From: Pocillopora verrucosa
Lineage: Eukaryota > Cnidaria > Anthozoa > Scleractinia > Pocilloporidae
DNA: 64,000 nucleotides
Direction of reading: 5' to 3'
Assembly (NCBI RefSeq): GCF_036669915.1
Contig: NC_089323.1
Span: 15,367,340-15,431,339, forward strand
Shown: positions 24,401 through 36,900 of the stretch, one piece after another
Layout of the letters: each line of letters begins with the position of its first letter
Numbering within the stretch: position 1 is the stretch's first letter
Translations under genes and position numbers: made by a program
The notes under the pieces: model-generated
Told to the model about the DNA's origin: nothing
The model's input: only the letters and a program-made list of their open reading frames with translations
The model's database searches: none

Positions 24401-27368
24401 CTCTTTGTAAAGCGCATCAGAGTTCAATTAACCTCGTACCCAGATCCTACCGTGTAACCGTAAAATGAAATGTATAACCGCTTGACCGTGGAAGGTCTAG
24501 GAACGAGACTACAGTTCAACAGCAGCACACGTTCTTCCCACCCCAACCCAATATTTTGGATTTCTGCTTTCACTAACTTATTCAGAGACGTAGAAAAGAA
24601 AAGTATCCCTTTTCAAAACGGCTGCACGAACCTCCGATGTGAAGAGAAAGACAGTTTGAATTATATGGAATGAACTTCATACGTAAGAAATGTTCTTTCT
24701 TCTGCGACAGGTTGTTTGTTGCTGCGTCCTGTCGAATGTATTTACAAAAGTTTCCAAGGGATGTTCAGAAGTGTAGCCTTATCCTTGAAAGTTGTAAGTA
24801 TGAGCTGATTTTGTTGCTCTGAGTAAGGTTTCTCAATTTTAAACATTCTTTGTAAAGATCATGATAGAACCAGAGGCTTAGCTCACGAGATGTGAACTCG
24901 TGAGTATAAAAGCCGCCCTTGTAGGAGAGCCTCATAGCTTACCAGCTGAGGCTTGATCGTCACTGGTGCCCTCTACTTATTTGCTGCGGTGGACTCATTT
25001 GAGAAATTACCAAGCCACGACTTGCAAAATCTATTGTTGATCCCTGTGGCAGTATCAAAAATTAGGCGGAGCACGCAACCACGGGTCTTCCATCTATGTC
25101 CATATAATACAGGGTGTCCGTTAAAACAGGTCTAATAGACTGCGTAATCGTTTAATTTATTAGAAAAGCTTCAAATACAAAAGAGTGAGTAACCAGTAAC
25201 CTTCCGAATGTGACAGTTTTACGGGAAGGTAAATGTGATCATCAATTGCCAAACTAGACATTTTTATAGCATGCAAAGTACTCCCGATCTGTGTTCGCTC
25301 AAGACGATATCCACTAACTCTTGACAGAGATTTTGCTGTAACACTAAATCAAAAAACTTTCGTCACAGCCTCCTCCCCAATTGATCACAAGATAATCAAT
25401 TAAAACGCATAAGGAGCGAATATTTTAAGTGGCTTGTGTGTTATCTTTTTAAAGTTGCCTTCACCAGAGACATGGTGGAATACCGATGGAAGTACCCCAA
25501 TCCAATCAACATCCTGGATATAGAATTAGCAGAATTTGATTTGACCAGCACAGAATACACTAGTGAAGATGTTGAGTACGTTGCAGGTATTCACCACGAC
25601 TTACTTCAAGCCCTCAGGGGTGTTCCTCGTAAGAAAAACCATGAGTGACCTCAGGGGTTTTCTCCCTCTTTTTGTCGTGACAAGAGCCCATTTTTTAACG
25701 AAAGATTTTCGTCAGAATATTTTTGAGACTCCAGCGATATAGTTTGCTTGCTTGAAGTTCTATTTTGTTTCTTTTCAAGTGGCTTGAAATCTAAATTGCA
25801 CGCTTAACGAACGCCAGACGTGTGGAAAATATATTATGCCCGATAAGGTTAACCGTTAAACTTGAGAAATAACGCCACTTTGAAAATATCGGTATAATAA
25901 TTTTTGCTCTGACGTAAAAAGCTAACGCTTGAAACGTCAGCTGTATAGTATACGGCGGCCAATTTGCACTACGAACTCAGAAGATAAGTCTAAATTATCT
26001 TGTTACACCCCTCATCGATGTTTCTCTAGAAACTTACCCCCTTAATACCAACAGTTTCGTGTGACCATTTGTGACATATGTTACGAGATTCATTGATATA
26101 AATCCCTGTTTCGCTTGCAGGTAAATACCGTGACATGATCGTAACTTTCACATTTAGTCGTCGGATCGGTTATTACCTCATTAACTTCTACGTCCCATGC
26201 ATCATTATGGTTATTATGAGCTGGATCGTGTTCTGGATGGATCGAGCCAACATCGGTGACCGAATAGCGCTCGGAATTACGACTGTGCTAACGATTGTTT
26301 TCTTACTGAGTTCCAGTAACAGCACTATGCCCCGAGTCAGTTACCCGAAGGCAATCGACTGGTACCTAATGACTTCGTTCATCTTCGTCTTCACGACACT
26401 GATCATGTGTCTGTTGATCTTCCGGTTTGATAGACGTGTAAACAAACAGCAGCGCCCGCCGAGGTCGGTCAGCGGTGAAACACCAGCCGAATCAACTTCC
26501 ATGCAGGTAAATGAAATCATATTGAAAGAGTTCGCCCACGATAGTTAACGACTTATCGCTGACAATTAGTGACCAAGACAGAATTTCTCCTTACATTATC
26601 AACACAGAATTAAGTAGACAAGTGAGGAGAATAAAGAAGAAAACTCAATTAGGGGACCAAAAGTTGATCCAATACCAAATTCTCCAAATTGAAATCATAA
26701 GTATATTATGCCAGACAGTAGGGAGAATTACTAACCCCCCCTCACTCTTTTAAATAGTGTTGGGGAATTACTTCATCCCTGTTCACTTGAGGACTGAGAG
26801 GGCTAAGTTTCTCAGCTAAACCGTGCTTGGCCTTAGAGTACTGTGACTACCCTGGACGGGAATTTAATCAATCGCAGTCTGCCCTCCCTCTCTCCCTCCC
26901 TCTCATGGGGTTGGCTGGTACCCATTGATAACTCCTGGGTGAAGAGACGCTGTATGAAAAGTTTACCCCAGAACACCACCCATAATCCAAACAAGAGCTC
27001 ACACCTGGAATGCTCGTCCTTAGACCGCTGCGTTAAATACCTCGCCTCTCATGTCGGCTCTCTAGGCATAGCTTACTAGCCTTAAATCTTTGTCATAACT
27101 TTAGATGCCCGAAGAGCCAGAGATTCGGAGCCGTGTGTCATACTTTGTGGCAGACTCTCGAGGAGCCGTGTATCCCATCGTTCACAGCGCTTCTGGCCTC
27201 AAGAAAAGAAGTCTCCTATCGTTCTGTTTTCGCCAGAAGTTTTGCGGACTGTCGGCACGAGTTACCCGGGAAAACCTGGGAATGATTTTAAACAATTTCT
27301 GTAGATTTCTCTTCCCTTGTTCGTTTCTTTTCTTTAATCTTGTGTACTGGGTGGTGATAGCCAATTAA
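21455..27368 (+). CDS. Cys-loop ligand-gated ion channel subunit, copy A (437 aa)
   Basis: Pentameric receptor subunit of the GABA-A/glycine/GluCl-like branch. Exons: 21455-21516, 22607-22716, 23303-23370, 23937-24145, 24711-24793, 25455-25586, 26121-26506, 27105-27368 (TAA). An N-terminal signal-like segment (MDTFLQGWLIPLLLM) is followed by an extracellular domain with W116-R-P-D119. The 15-residue Cys-loop (C157 to C171, 13 between) contains MYLQKFPRDVQ. M1 is near 237-260 with the family's RRIGYYL entry. M2 (about 269-287) reads DRIALGITTVLTIVFLL, M3 is FIFVFTTLIMCLLIFRF, a cytoplasmic loop of about 80 aa follows, and M4 is FLFPCSFLFFNLVYWVV. The second Cys pair typical of glycine receptors in loop C is missing. 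Position 267-269 is Gly-Asp-Arg, not the Pro-Ala-Arg of anion channels. The ligand cannot be inferred. Copy B follows on the same strand with matching exon structure. Confidence 0.93.
22005..22115. repeat. Tandem repeat, about 32-bp unit, roughly 3.5 copies
   Basis: Repeating GAGGGGTATGGCCT followed by a T run and CGTTA, in intron 1 of channel gene A. It is absent from intron 1 of copy B, so it arose after the duplication or was lost from B. Confidence 0.85.
23561..23644. repeat. 84-bp near-perfect palindrome without spacer
   Basis: Centred on GATATC (23600-23605). Arms of 42 nt with only a few mismatches run from AGGTCGTAAATTCTC to its complement ending TTATGACCT. It lies in intron 3 of channel gene A, with no counterpart seen in copy B. 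Confidence 0.85.
24429..24513. mobile_element. Foldback MITE, CTCGTACCCAGATC family, channel A intron 4
   Basis: Starts AACCTCGTACCCAGATCC and ends GGAACGAGACTAC, nearly its reverse complement. Other copies: 21560-21649, 34932-35015 and 62976-63052. The copy at 34932-35015 is in the same intron of channel gene B. Confidence 0.7.
25990..26050 (-). mobile_element. Fragment of the GTTTCTAAAGAAAC / GACGAAGGGC MITE family, channel A intron 6
   Basis: Contains TTTCTCTAGAAACTTACCCCC in reverse orientation, the end sequence of the family whose fuller copies are at 33919-34144 and 43734-43880. A second fragment of the same family (CTAACGCTTGAAACGTCAGC) lies at 25922-25942. Confidence 0.6.
26560..26770 (-). 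mobile_element. TTAA-type MITE, ACTCCCA subfamily, channel A intron 7
   Basis: Reverse-oriented copy with GTGACCAAGACAGAATTTCTCC, GATCCAATACCAAATTCTCC and GACAGTAGGGAGAATTACT in family order. The termini are degraded. Confidence 0.55.
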
Positions 27369-28291
27369 TGGATGCTCGTGATTAATTTAATGAGATGGAA
27401 ATGAGACAGTGTGACCATTTTGGAGTCTTCTAGGACAGTTAGGTCAACAAGTTAGGCCCATGTTCTGCTTCTAAGGTGAAAATCTCTCTCAGCGGTTACT
27501 TATGAGAAGATTTTTTGCTTTCTGTACAAGAGGAAAAGACACAACCCAAACAGATTCGCTTCACCTCGTCTATCTGGAGAGTGTTATGTTTAGGGACGCT
27601 TATTATTTATATCCTAGGGTGGTGGGGGGAGGATGAAGGATTTTTTTTTTGGGGGGGGGGGGGGGTGGTCACATGGGTTTTCAGAGGGTACGGCCGAAGG
27701 ATGGTCGCAGCTAACGGATTATAAAGGGGGAAATTTAGAAAATTGACCGCCAATGAGTGGAAATCATCGGAATACTACAGCGCATAAGGGAGGAATAAGA
27801 TAAATTTTATTGACACATCAAAATCCTCCTATTCCCCCTCCCCCCGGATATGAATAACGACAAGTCCCCCAGTACAAGAATGACGAGTAACAACCCTTTT
27901 AACGAGTTTTTTAAAAAATAAGAAGCCTGACTTCATTAAGTAAACACATTTAAATTTAGGTAAAGTAAATAATTCTCGGAATCCAAGCTAGCCTGACTAA
28001 AAGAAAAACTTAATTTTGAAAAAAAAAGGCCTTTAGACAGGAGTATTTTGCAGAATATCTGCTCATGTAGAATTAATCAACGGTTACTCGCTTTCTTGGA
28101 AGTGCGGTTCTTCAACGAATGGTTTTGAACGATCTGATTATCTTTTAGCTGCTAAATGTTTTCTCGAAAATTAGTTAGGAGAACTTGGTGTTAGATCAAG
28201 ACAAGAACGCTTTAGCTGGTGTGTTTGTCTATTATCATCACCTTTAAGTTAGATATCGTGTTCGCGTTGTCAGGAGAAGTTGGGTCATAGC

Positions 28292-28497
28292 CTTTTAACT
28301 CCCATGAGTGACCAAAACAGAATTTCTCCTCATAACATCAATACAATATTAAGTTGAAAAGTGATGAGAATAAAGAAAAATATCAATTAGGGGATTATCA
28401 CTAGATCCAATACCAAATTCTCCAAACTAACAATGTAAGAACTGTATGCCAGGCAGTAAGGAGAATTACTCGTCAGATCTTGGGATTGAAAGGGTTA
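28292..28497 (-). mobile_element. TTAA-type MITE, ACTCCCA subfamily
   Basis: Starts CTTTTAACTCCCATGAG and ends CTTGGGATTGAAAGGGTTA, with all internal family phrases (GAATTTCTCCTCATAACATC, ACCAAATTCTCCAAAC). One of the cleaner copies in the window, about 206 bp. Confidence 0.65.
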
Positions 28498-30229
28498 TTT
28501 CCTTCACCACTGTAAGGGTTAATTTAGAACTGCAGTAAAAACCACAGTCTTCCGTCGCTCAATACCACAGTGCTTACGAGAGAAATCTAAATCACGAATC
28601 AATTAAATGGGTGAAAAGGGTCTTGTTATCTTTCCAAGGTACTTAAAGTTTCTTTCAGTGAATCAGGTAGTATTTATTATAATAATTATTAATGGTCAGA
28701 TTCATGTTTTGAAGAGAGTTGCAACTTCCATTTCAGGTATGTTATATGAATGTTAGTTGTTTCTCATGAAAACTCTTGTTCCTTGTCTCAAATTAATTGT
28801 TATTCTCAGCAAGAAATGAAGAAACTCGGTTGGAAATGAAAATACTTCACTCTCATATTGCGCTTCGTGTAATTTCAAATAATGAGGGAATTCCCAGAAT
28901 AAAAAAATACAACAATAATTTTTCGCTGGTGAAATGCAATAAATAACTGTGGCGAAATGCAATAGCAAACAGCAAGTGATACACTTCTATAGAGAAATAT
29001 TTCGAAACGGGAGTGACAAGAATTAACTTTGAAAACTTCTAGAAAAAAAAAGTAAAAACAGTTAGCCAATTTGGAATATCAGATCATTTTAATCTAGGGT
29101 GTTTTTTATCTCTCAGACTTAATTCAAAAATTGAGCGAAGTCATCAAAGAATTGCGTTTTAGTTTTTATTTGGAAAAGATAATTCCAAAATAGGCAGTTA
29201 TTTCTGCTTACGGCAAGTACTTAGGGATATTCTTTTTACCGAATATAATGAATATTTTATCACGTTGAATTGGATCAAAAAGGTGTCCTTATGAAATGTG
29301 GATATTTAATAACTTTGGTTAAAGAACTTATGTAAATTTTGATTGCCGCTATTCTCCATTGCGTCTCTCGTAATTTATTTGGCTGATGCAAAATGAAGCT
29401 GATAATTTACGTTTATCTGTATCATTTAATATTCACTCGATGTGAACGCCATACCTCTCGAAAGTACGTCGTTAAGGCATTTAAGGTAAAAGCCGTGATT
29501 TCCACCGATAAAAACCATGAATTAGGTTAGAGTTGTGGGTTAAAAGTTGAACGTTTTATGTGCAAGCGTTTTTCGCCAAGAGAGTCGGGGATTGTCGCTG
29601 TGATATTGCGCAAAAAGGTAAGTGCCTTCCTTGTTGCGATGAAATGTTAGAAGATGGCTTTCTACTTCATGGTAAGAATAACAACTATTTCTTAGCCTTA
29701 AAACTTGCAAATACACAGTTATGTTGCGTATAACCTAGAGTATTTTGAACATCGATTACTCGCAGCAAATTACAACTTCATTGTAAAAAAAGAGGAAAAA
29801 TGCTGGCAAAAAAATCGGTGCAACTTGGAGTTAATTTAAATGTAAGCGGACAACATCTTTCAAACAGATATTTTCCCCAAAATTACGTTCTCAAAGTTTG
29901 CTTTTTGTTTTTAAAAAAGTACTCGTTTAGGTACACAAATTAGGGCACAGTTTTCATATCGCTTCTTGAAAGACCACAAAAATTACCTGCTGCGTTTGAA
30001 AACGTCTGGAAAATTTCAAATTTATTCGGAAAAACATGCAAAGCTGAAACTAGAATGTCAAGCGAAAGGAATCGATGACTGCTTTGTGTTTCACCAACTT
30101 TAGTGACTTCAGTGGAAAAAGTCTTGATAAAGTTCGAATTTTCCAGACATTATCGTGACAAAAATATTAAAAAAACTTTTCCTTAGACCTTCCCAAGTGG
30201 ATCATTATCAAAAATAACTAACGAGGTAA

Positions 30230-30420
30230 AGTAATTGATCAGCCAATCACGGCGACACCACGCAACGCGCTGAAATCGTCCAAATCAACGTTTTAACACC
30301 GTTAGATAAGTTTGCTTTGATTTTACCGTTAATTTGGGAAATTTACCATCTATGGAATTGTCTTTGACGGAATCTGTTCGCGTCTATTTAAGGCGCTGAT
30401 GGCTGTTTCAGAACAATCAG
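30230..30420 (+). promoter_or_regulatory. Candidate promoter of channel gene B
   Basis: Counterpart of 20455-20660: GATCAGCCAATCAC, CAAATCAACGTTTTAACACC, and TATTTAAG at 30385-30392 followed by GGCGCTGATGG and an initiator-like TTTCAGAA. Retention of these boxes in order after a duplication that has otherwise scrambled much intronic DNA argues for function. Confidence 0.5.
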
Positions 30421-32228
30421 AAACACATAACACCGTCAAATAACAGATAAATAATAAATGCTCAGTGTATTTGACGTTCCACTGTGATGTTTTTCTTTTG
30501 AAACATCCCGCATGAGGAAAAAATCAGAAATAAAGTAAAGGGTTGACGTACTTTCGCGTCGACTAGCTAATCAAAACTCGTGTTACTAACAGATTTATTT
30601 AAATGAATAATTCACGCTGTTTGGTTTTGTCTTCCGTTGCAAGACGTTGTACTGTCTAGAAGTTACTTTTGATGTTTCACGAAGAATCAAGACTAGAAAA
30701 AGAATTCGAGTGCATAGGTTGCACAAATGTGCTTCTTTACTGTACTGTGACATCTCACACTTTTCTTCTCAGGTTAAATAAAATTCCTTACTTTAGCGAA
30801 GTAAACTGATGTTCCTCGATCATACTCGTGTCCAGTCCTTTCTATGCGCGTGTAGTTTCGCTATTGCGCTCACCTCGTTTCCGCCTACCGTTAATATGCT
30901 TTGATTTTTTTGGATCACAGGATGCATTTAGCCTGGTACGCCCAATTTTTAAGACAAAGTCAGTAATGTTTTGCTTGGGTCGCAAATTCTCTTGAAAAAT
31001 TTATCTTTAGCATTTTCGTCGGGACAGGCCACGAGCAGTCCCTCTTCTAAGGCGAAATCAGCGGAAAAAAATTGATATCAGTGCACCGTGCGGAACCTCT
31101 TCGCCCTACTAACAGAGTTCCGCGCGGCGCGCGAAAAAAGATTTCTTTTTTTTGATGGATTTTTTTACTCGCGCGGCGGCCGACTTCGTCGAAAAGGAGG
31201 AAATGCTCTTTGTTTATCGTAAGGAAGAAAAATTATCAGCTTTTTGCTATCAAAGCTCTCCATTGAAACTGTTACGAGGTATTCATTCAATTAGTTATGG
31301 TTAATTGATCTGTTTACATTTAGTATTTAGGTAAGATTTGAATTCAAAGTCCAAAGCCTCTTGGGTTTTCAGTTATCATTATGAGTTTTCTGATTTTAAC
31401 TGTTTTGTTTTTATTCTTCGAACTAAAATTTTTTTTAAAGTAGTCTTGTGGTGCGCTTTGTTATGAATTTTTCAAATTGTTACGATTTATCCAATTATTT
31501 TGTTGTCGTTATTCGAGTCTTATAATTCAAAAGCTTGAAGGTGGCATATTTAGTTTTAAAATTCAGTGGTTTGTCCTTGGCCGTCATTAAGACTCGCCTC
31601 TAGAACAATAACTATGAAAAGGTAGCAATGTTTGACTTCGCTTTGGACTTACGCCAAATTTATTATTTTGGTTTTAGAATTAAAATATTGGCCGTTTTAT
31701 TGGTTGTGGTTCATTGGTGAGATTTCTGTGGAAGTATTTGCGCTAGTTTTCTGATAGGAGATAGCTAAACCCCCCAAGGTCAGTTAGTTCGCGAGCACCT
31801 TCAGATAGTGTACGGTAGAGTTCTTACTCAAAGTGGTTTCAGACGAGAGAAGAGATCAAGAGAAGTGATTCTATTGTTAGTAGAGTTAGTAGAAATTACA
31901 GCAGTTGTGTTTGGTTGATCAATCCTTCACACCGTAATATCAGTATTAATATTAACTACACATTTCTTTTAGTAAGACCAGGAGAATTTCAGTGACACTC
32001 GGCTGTACCTCGTGCGCCACTATTTCGCTCTTACAACATTTTGATGTTATATGCGATCTCTTACTGAACAGACCCACGAGAACATGGAACTGAATCTAAC
32101 CGTTTAACTAAGGATGCTAGGAACTCCAAAACAAATTGATAAGTTTGCCTTCTGCGCCTCAGAAATACTTTCTTTAGTTGCTTTTTTTACTTTCTATTGA
32201 CGTTTTAGGATATTTTCAACTCAGCAGA

Positions 32229-33919
32229 ATGGACACTTATCTAACAAGTTGGCTTGTGTACCTACTCTTTATGACAAATTTTGCGATTTGGTAAGTCTTT
32301 AATTTTTATTTTCGTTAGCCAAATGGATTTTAACCTTGGTATGATTTGCCCTAGAGCTATCACGACTACAATCCTTTACAAGTCACATTATACTTCAAAG
32401 TTCTCGGGACAATTATCAAACTAAAAGTCTCCTGTATTAGAGAAAGAAGAAGGACCTTACTCGTATGCGTTTCAAGACACCCTTGAAACCAACTGCACTT
32501 TTTCTGATTGTTTCTAGGAGTCCAGTCTTACGAATTTTGTCGAAAATTTGAATTAACGTTATGCCCTGATCACCTAATTCTTTCTCATTATTTGCAAAAT
32601 GTTACAATAGAGACCTTGACAAAATTTCCCAGTAGGGGTGAGGTGGGGGGGTCCTTCTCACTTTTTCCCTCACAGAGAGAGCGCCTACAGGTACCCTGAC
32701 ACCCCGCTCGGCAGCTTTTTCGGCTAGTTAAAAAAAGGAGGTGGATCGGGAGGCACCCGACCGAGTGACCCCTGGTGCAAGGTTGCCCCACTTAGCCACG
32801 CCCTTACACATGAGGTGAATCTTGCTTGTATCTATATGTAAAATCTTAAATGATGCACGACGCACTTTTATCCCAACAGTGAGAAAGCTAAAATTGACAG
32901 GACAGAAATCGCCAATGGCACAGACGTTTTGGCTAAGCTTTTGAATAAAACCTGTTACGACAAAAACGCCAGACCCCAGGCAGGAGGTAAATTCTCTTCA
33001 ATGACCTCTGAAAACCGTTATGTGACACGACGTCTTTAACTCCAAAACTGATGGAAATGCAACTTGTTCTTAATTTCTTCTTTATCGCGGGCGGAAGGGG
33101 TGGTGTTGGTGGATTTTTCTGGGGATCACATGGTTTTCAGGGTAACTCACCCTGAAAACCAAGATAATTCGTGGCCTACAGAGTAAAAAGTAGGGCTGAA
33201 TAAAATTGACTGCCAATTTAAATGCCAGTGAGGAGGGATTGCAGAAATGTAACACAGACTTAAGGGGGGAATGGGGGGAACAGTTACTCTGATTGTAACA
33301 TGACTAATACCTACCGATCCCCCTCCTCCCCTCCCCTGGCAATACCATTGTGGAAACAGGAGATGAGAAAAGACAAACGGATAATCTGGGCCAAGCCAAG
33401 CTCTCCAAACGAAGTTTTAGGAAAATATACGGCAAGCAGAAGAGAGAAAATTCTAATTAAATATTCTAACTTACAAGGAAAGGAATCACTGGAAATATTA
33501 ATTTGAACGACAAACTAATGCAACGGGCTGAGTTAGTATCACTACGAAAACTAGTGGTTTATAACAAATGCGTGACTCAACGAATTTACCGAGGAATCAC
33601 GACAGTCCCAACTCTTCAAAATTCTTGCTTGACAAATTGATCCACTGACAAGGGTGTTAATGAATACAAATTAGAAGAAAGCGAACTGAGGAAAGCAATT
33701 GAAATCGATCTCTTTTCCTTAGGGGAGCCAGTCACTGTAAGTCTCAGCATGGCGGTTCAATCTTTTACAAATATAAAGGAATCTAATATGGTGAGTAAAT
33801 ATTTTTCTTTTACTTGTGATTGCCTGAAGGGTATTTTTAGTACTTGCTTTTCAATGGACAATAGTTCCACTTTACACGACGATAATACCTAACCAAACGG
33901 GTTAGGAACATTGAATAAA

Positions 33920-33964
<45 letters not shown>

Positions 33965-36900
33965 TATAGCAGGTAATTTAGTGTTAACAACTGGGTTGAA
34001 AACGTAAATTAGCCACCGTAAAGGGTAAAAAAGCTGACGTTTCGAGCGTTAGCCCTTCGTCAGAGCAAACGCTCGAAACGTCAGCTTTTGTACCCTTTAC
34101 GGTGGCTAATTTACGTTTTCAACCCAGTTTTTAACACTAAATTACGGGTTAGGAACATTGTCTTATCAAAATAAACAAATAGTAATAACTTTCTAAACAA
34201 ATTCCCGCAGCAACCTAAGACCAGTGAAGAACACCCCTTAATTTTCTACCAAGGGTAAACCATATTTGGATGATTTCAAAATGATCGGCCATAGTGATAT
34301 TGTTATGACCAGCCCCCCCTCATTAGCAGTCGATTTTCTTTTGTCCACGTCCCCCCCCTTTATAATCTGTTGGCGATGACGACTGTCTGTTCCCCTGAGG
34401 ACCACCACCCCTCCTTAACCCCAGGGGATAAATAATACTGACTTCTCCCTGAGTGAATTCATTTTATTTACTTTTTTAACAGGAATTTACAACGTCAATG
34501 TTCTTACGTCAGGAATGGGTCGACTTAAGATTAGCACACAAGTTGAATGGGACGTTGCCGGTGAGAGGCGTTGATGTGCAGAAAATATGGCGTCCAGACA
34601 CTTACTTCACCAACATGAACGATTATAAGTTGTACGAGGACAATCAACTGGCTCTGATATCAAGCAACGGTAGAGTTTACTTTAGTTCGAGGTAATTGAG
34701 AGAAAATAGGCAATAATAGGGGCAGATGTAGAGGAGGGGTGCAGGGGTGCATCCCCCTCGGGATGACCTTCCGCTTTCTTCTATAATTTTACGGTCTTAC
34801 AAAATCTGCTGTAACGTTTGTTGTGTAATCTTAGCAGTTCACATTATGTTTTTTCCCTGTCAAAAGCCGTCTTCTTCGTTGTCTGCTTTAAAATTTTGTT
34901 CACGCCCTCCGTTGATAACGTCATTTCTAATCTCTTACCCAGATCGTACCGTGCAATTGTAACTAAGTTATGAAGGTACAAACCCTTGGCCGTAGAGGCT
35001 TGGGTACGAGACTACATCATTCCTCGGTAGTGCACCCCCTCCTATGAAAATTCCCGGATCCATCCTTGAATAGCAGATATGAAAAAACCGATCTCTCTTC
35101 AAAATGGCTCATGAAGACTGACAACCGCTTAGTGCTAAAAAGCACACAAACGTTGAAGCAGTTTGTGATTGAGGGTCGAAAACATTTCAGGATTGCTTTA
35201 GTTTTGCTTTACCATCCTAAAAGACACGTTTTTAACCTGTTTTCTCTTTGGAAATTCACTTTCACTCTTTGAAGTTAATTTTTGCTTTCTATGGCCTCAT
35301 AAATATATGTAAGAGAACAGCTTTTTATTTTCACAATATCAGCGGAGAGAGTGCGTTTGATCATTTTCATGAATTGTGCGCAATCTACATTTTAACGCTT
35401 TATTGGCTACTGCCATCATCATTATCATTATTATTGTAATTGTTATCATCATCATTATTATCAATGATCTAATTATTTACATCAGAAGGAAAACGCCCAT
35501 AATTCTTTGTTGTCTAAGTAACTCCAGTCTGGTTCAAACCTCTCCTCCCCGCTCCCCCCCCCCCCCCCCTTTAAATTGTTTCGGTTTTCACCATCACTGA
35601 CTTATTTAGAACTTAACTAAGCTTGGAAGCAGGTGTTGTGGGAACAGTCGACTCCCATGATTTTATTTTTTAACTCTCCCCTCTAGCTGCTGCAAATTCC
35701 TTACAAAATAGGTACGGAATTTGGTGTTAGATCAAGATAACACTATCCCTGATAAGTTGGAGTATTCTCATCATCCGTTTACTGAATAATTTATGGATAT
35801 TACAGAGAGAAGTTTCATTTTGATCATTGTGGGAGTTAAAGGATTATGTTAGAAATGTTCTTTCTTCTGTGGCAGGTTAGTTGTAGCTGCCTCCTGTCGA
35901 ATGTATTTACAAAAGTTTCCCACAGACGTTCAAAAGTGCAGCCTTGTTCTTGAAAGTTGTAAGTGTGGGCTGGGTTTCTTACTTTTATTTAGGTTTTTTG
36001 TGCCTAATTTTGTGCGCTGAATACAGACTCAATTTACAGTAAATATGAGAGTTGAGATCTCGGCTACTGTGGGATTAATCTGAGGTCCGTCGTTCTGATA
36101 CGAAGGCTACTAGCAAAACGGAACGGACTCGTTCCAGCCTCCTCTCTCGATATTTACAAAAGAGGAACTTGGAATAGTGTAGTAAATATTACTGAATAAG
36201 CATTCTGTTTGGTGTTTCCTTTTTTCAAGTTGCCTTTACCAGAGACATGGTGGAATATCGATGGCAGTACCCCAAACCAGTGAATATCCTCGATATGGAG
36301 CTGGCAGAATTTGATTTGACCAAAACTGAATATATTAAGAGAGATGTGGAGTATGTAGCAGGTATTTAAGATTTACTTAATGCCCCCCAGGGATCTATAG
36401 AGACGGAATACTTTACTGAAGATGTAGAGTACGTTGCAGGTACAATTTTAAATATAGGTTTAGACCACACGTCTGCAAGGTGAAAATTCAAGAAATTTAA
36501 CCCAGGATAAATAATCCTTCTTAGAAAGATGTTTATTTCGTCTAGTCAAGTGCTTAGGACAAAAAAAAATTCTAGGTACTCATAAGAAATCGAACCTCTG
36601 AGCCTCAGATTCCGAGCTCAGATGCTATACTACTTAAATCACGGCGACTCTACGGTGAGCCAGGCCTCTATTAAGTCCATTTTTGATACACGTCCTGCAT
36701 TCTGCTATGATCAGCAATGTCGAAAGGGTTATGTGCCTAGAAATATTAGCAAGATGTCGTAAAAGAATAAGCAAGATGGTAAATTTTGAGCTCAGTTTAG
36801 AAAGAGAGAATGATGTTTTCCGTCTTATCATGAGCGTAGGAAAATTTCTGAGTCCCCATGAGGAATAGAACCACAGACCAGACCTTCTTCAGGCTAGTTC

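Larger units (their letters stand above)
27369..32228 (+). other. Intergenic region between channel genes A and B, with the duplicated upstream segment of B
   Basis: No coding exon seen. Contents: a C/G homopolymer stretch at 27645-27667; a TTAA-type MITE at 28292-28497; the duplicated upstream segment from about 28730; and its candidate promoter near 30230-30420. A GC-rich patch at 31085-31200 (GCGCGGCGCGCGAAA, TCGCGCGGCGGCCG) looks like another dispersed repeat. The sequence before the copy B ATG carries acceptor-like CAACTCAGCAG. Confidence 0.55.

Noticed and set aside
26507..26548. Read-through after the transmembrane exon of channel A giving a protein ending before M4
   Set aside because: Possible by intron retention, but the donor is good and copy B has the same junction, so the spliced form is preferred.
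27515..27724. Gly/Trp-rich open frame
   Set aside because: Generated by a poly-G tract near 27650-27666, which may also be an assembly weak point.
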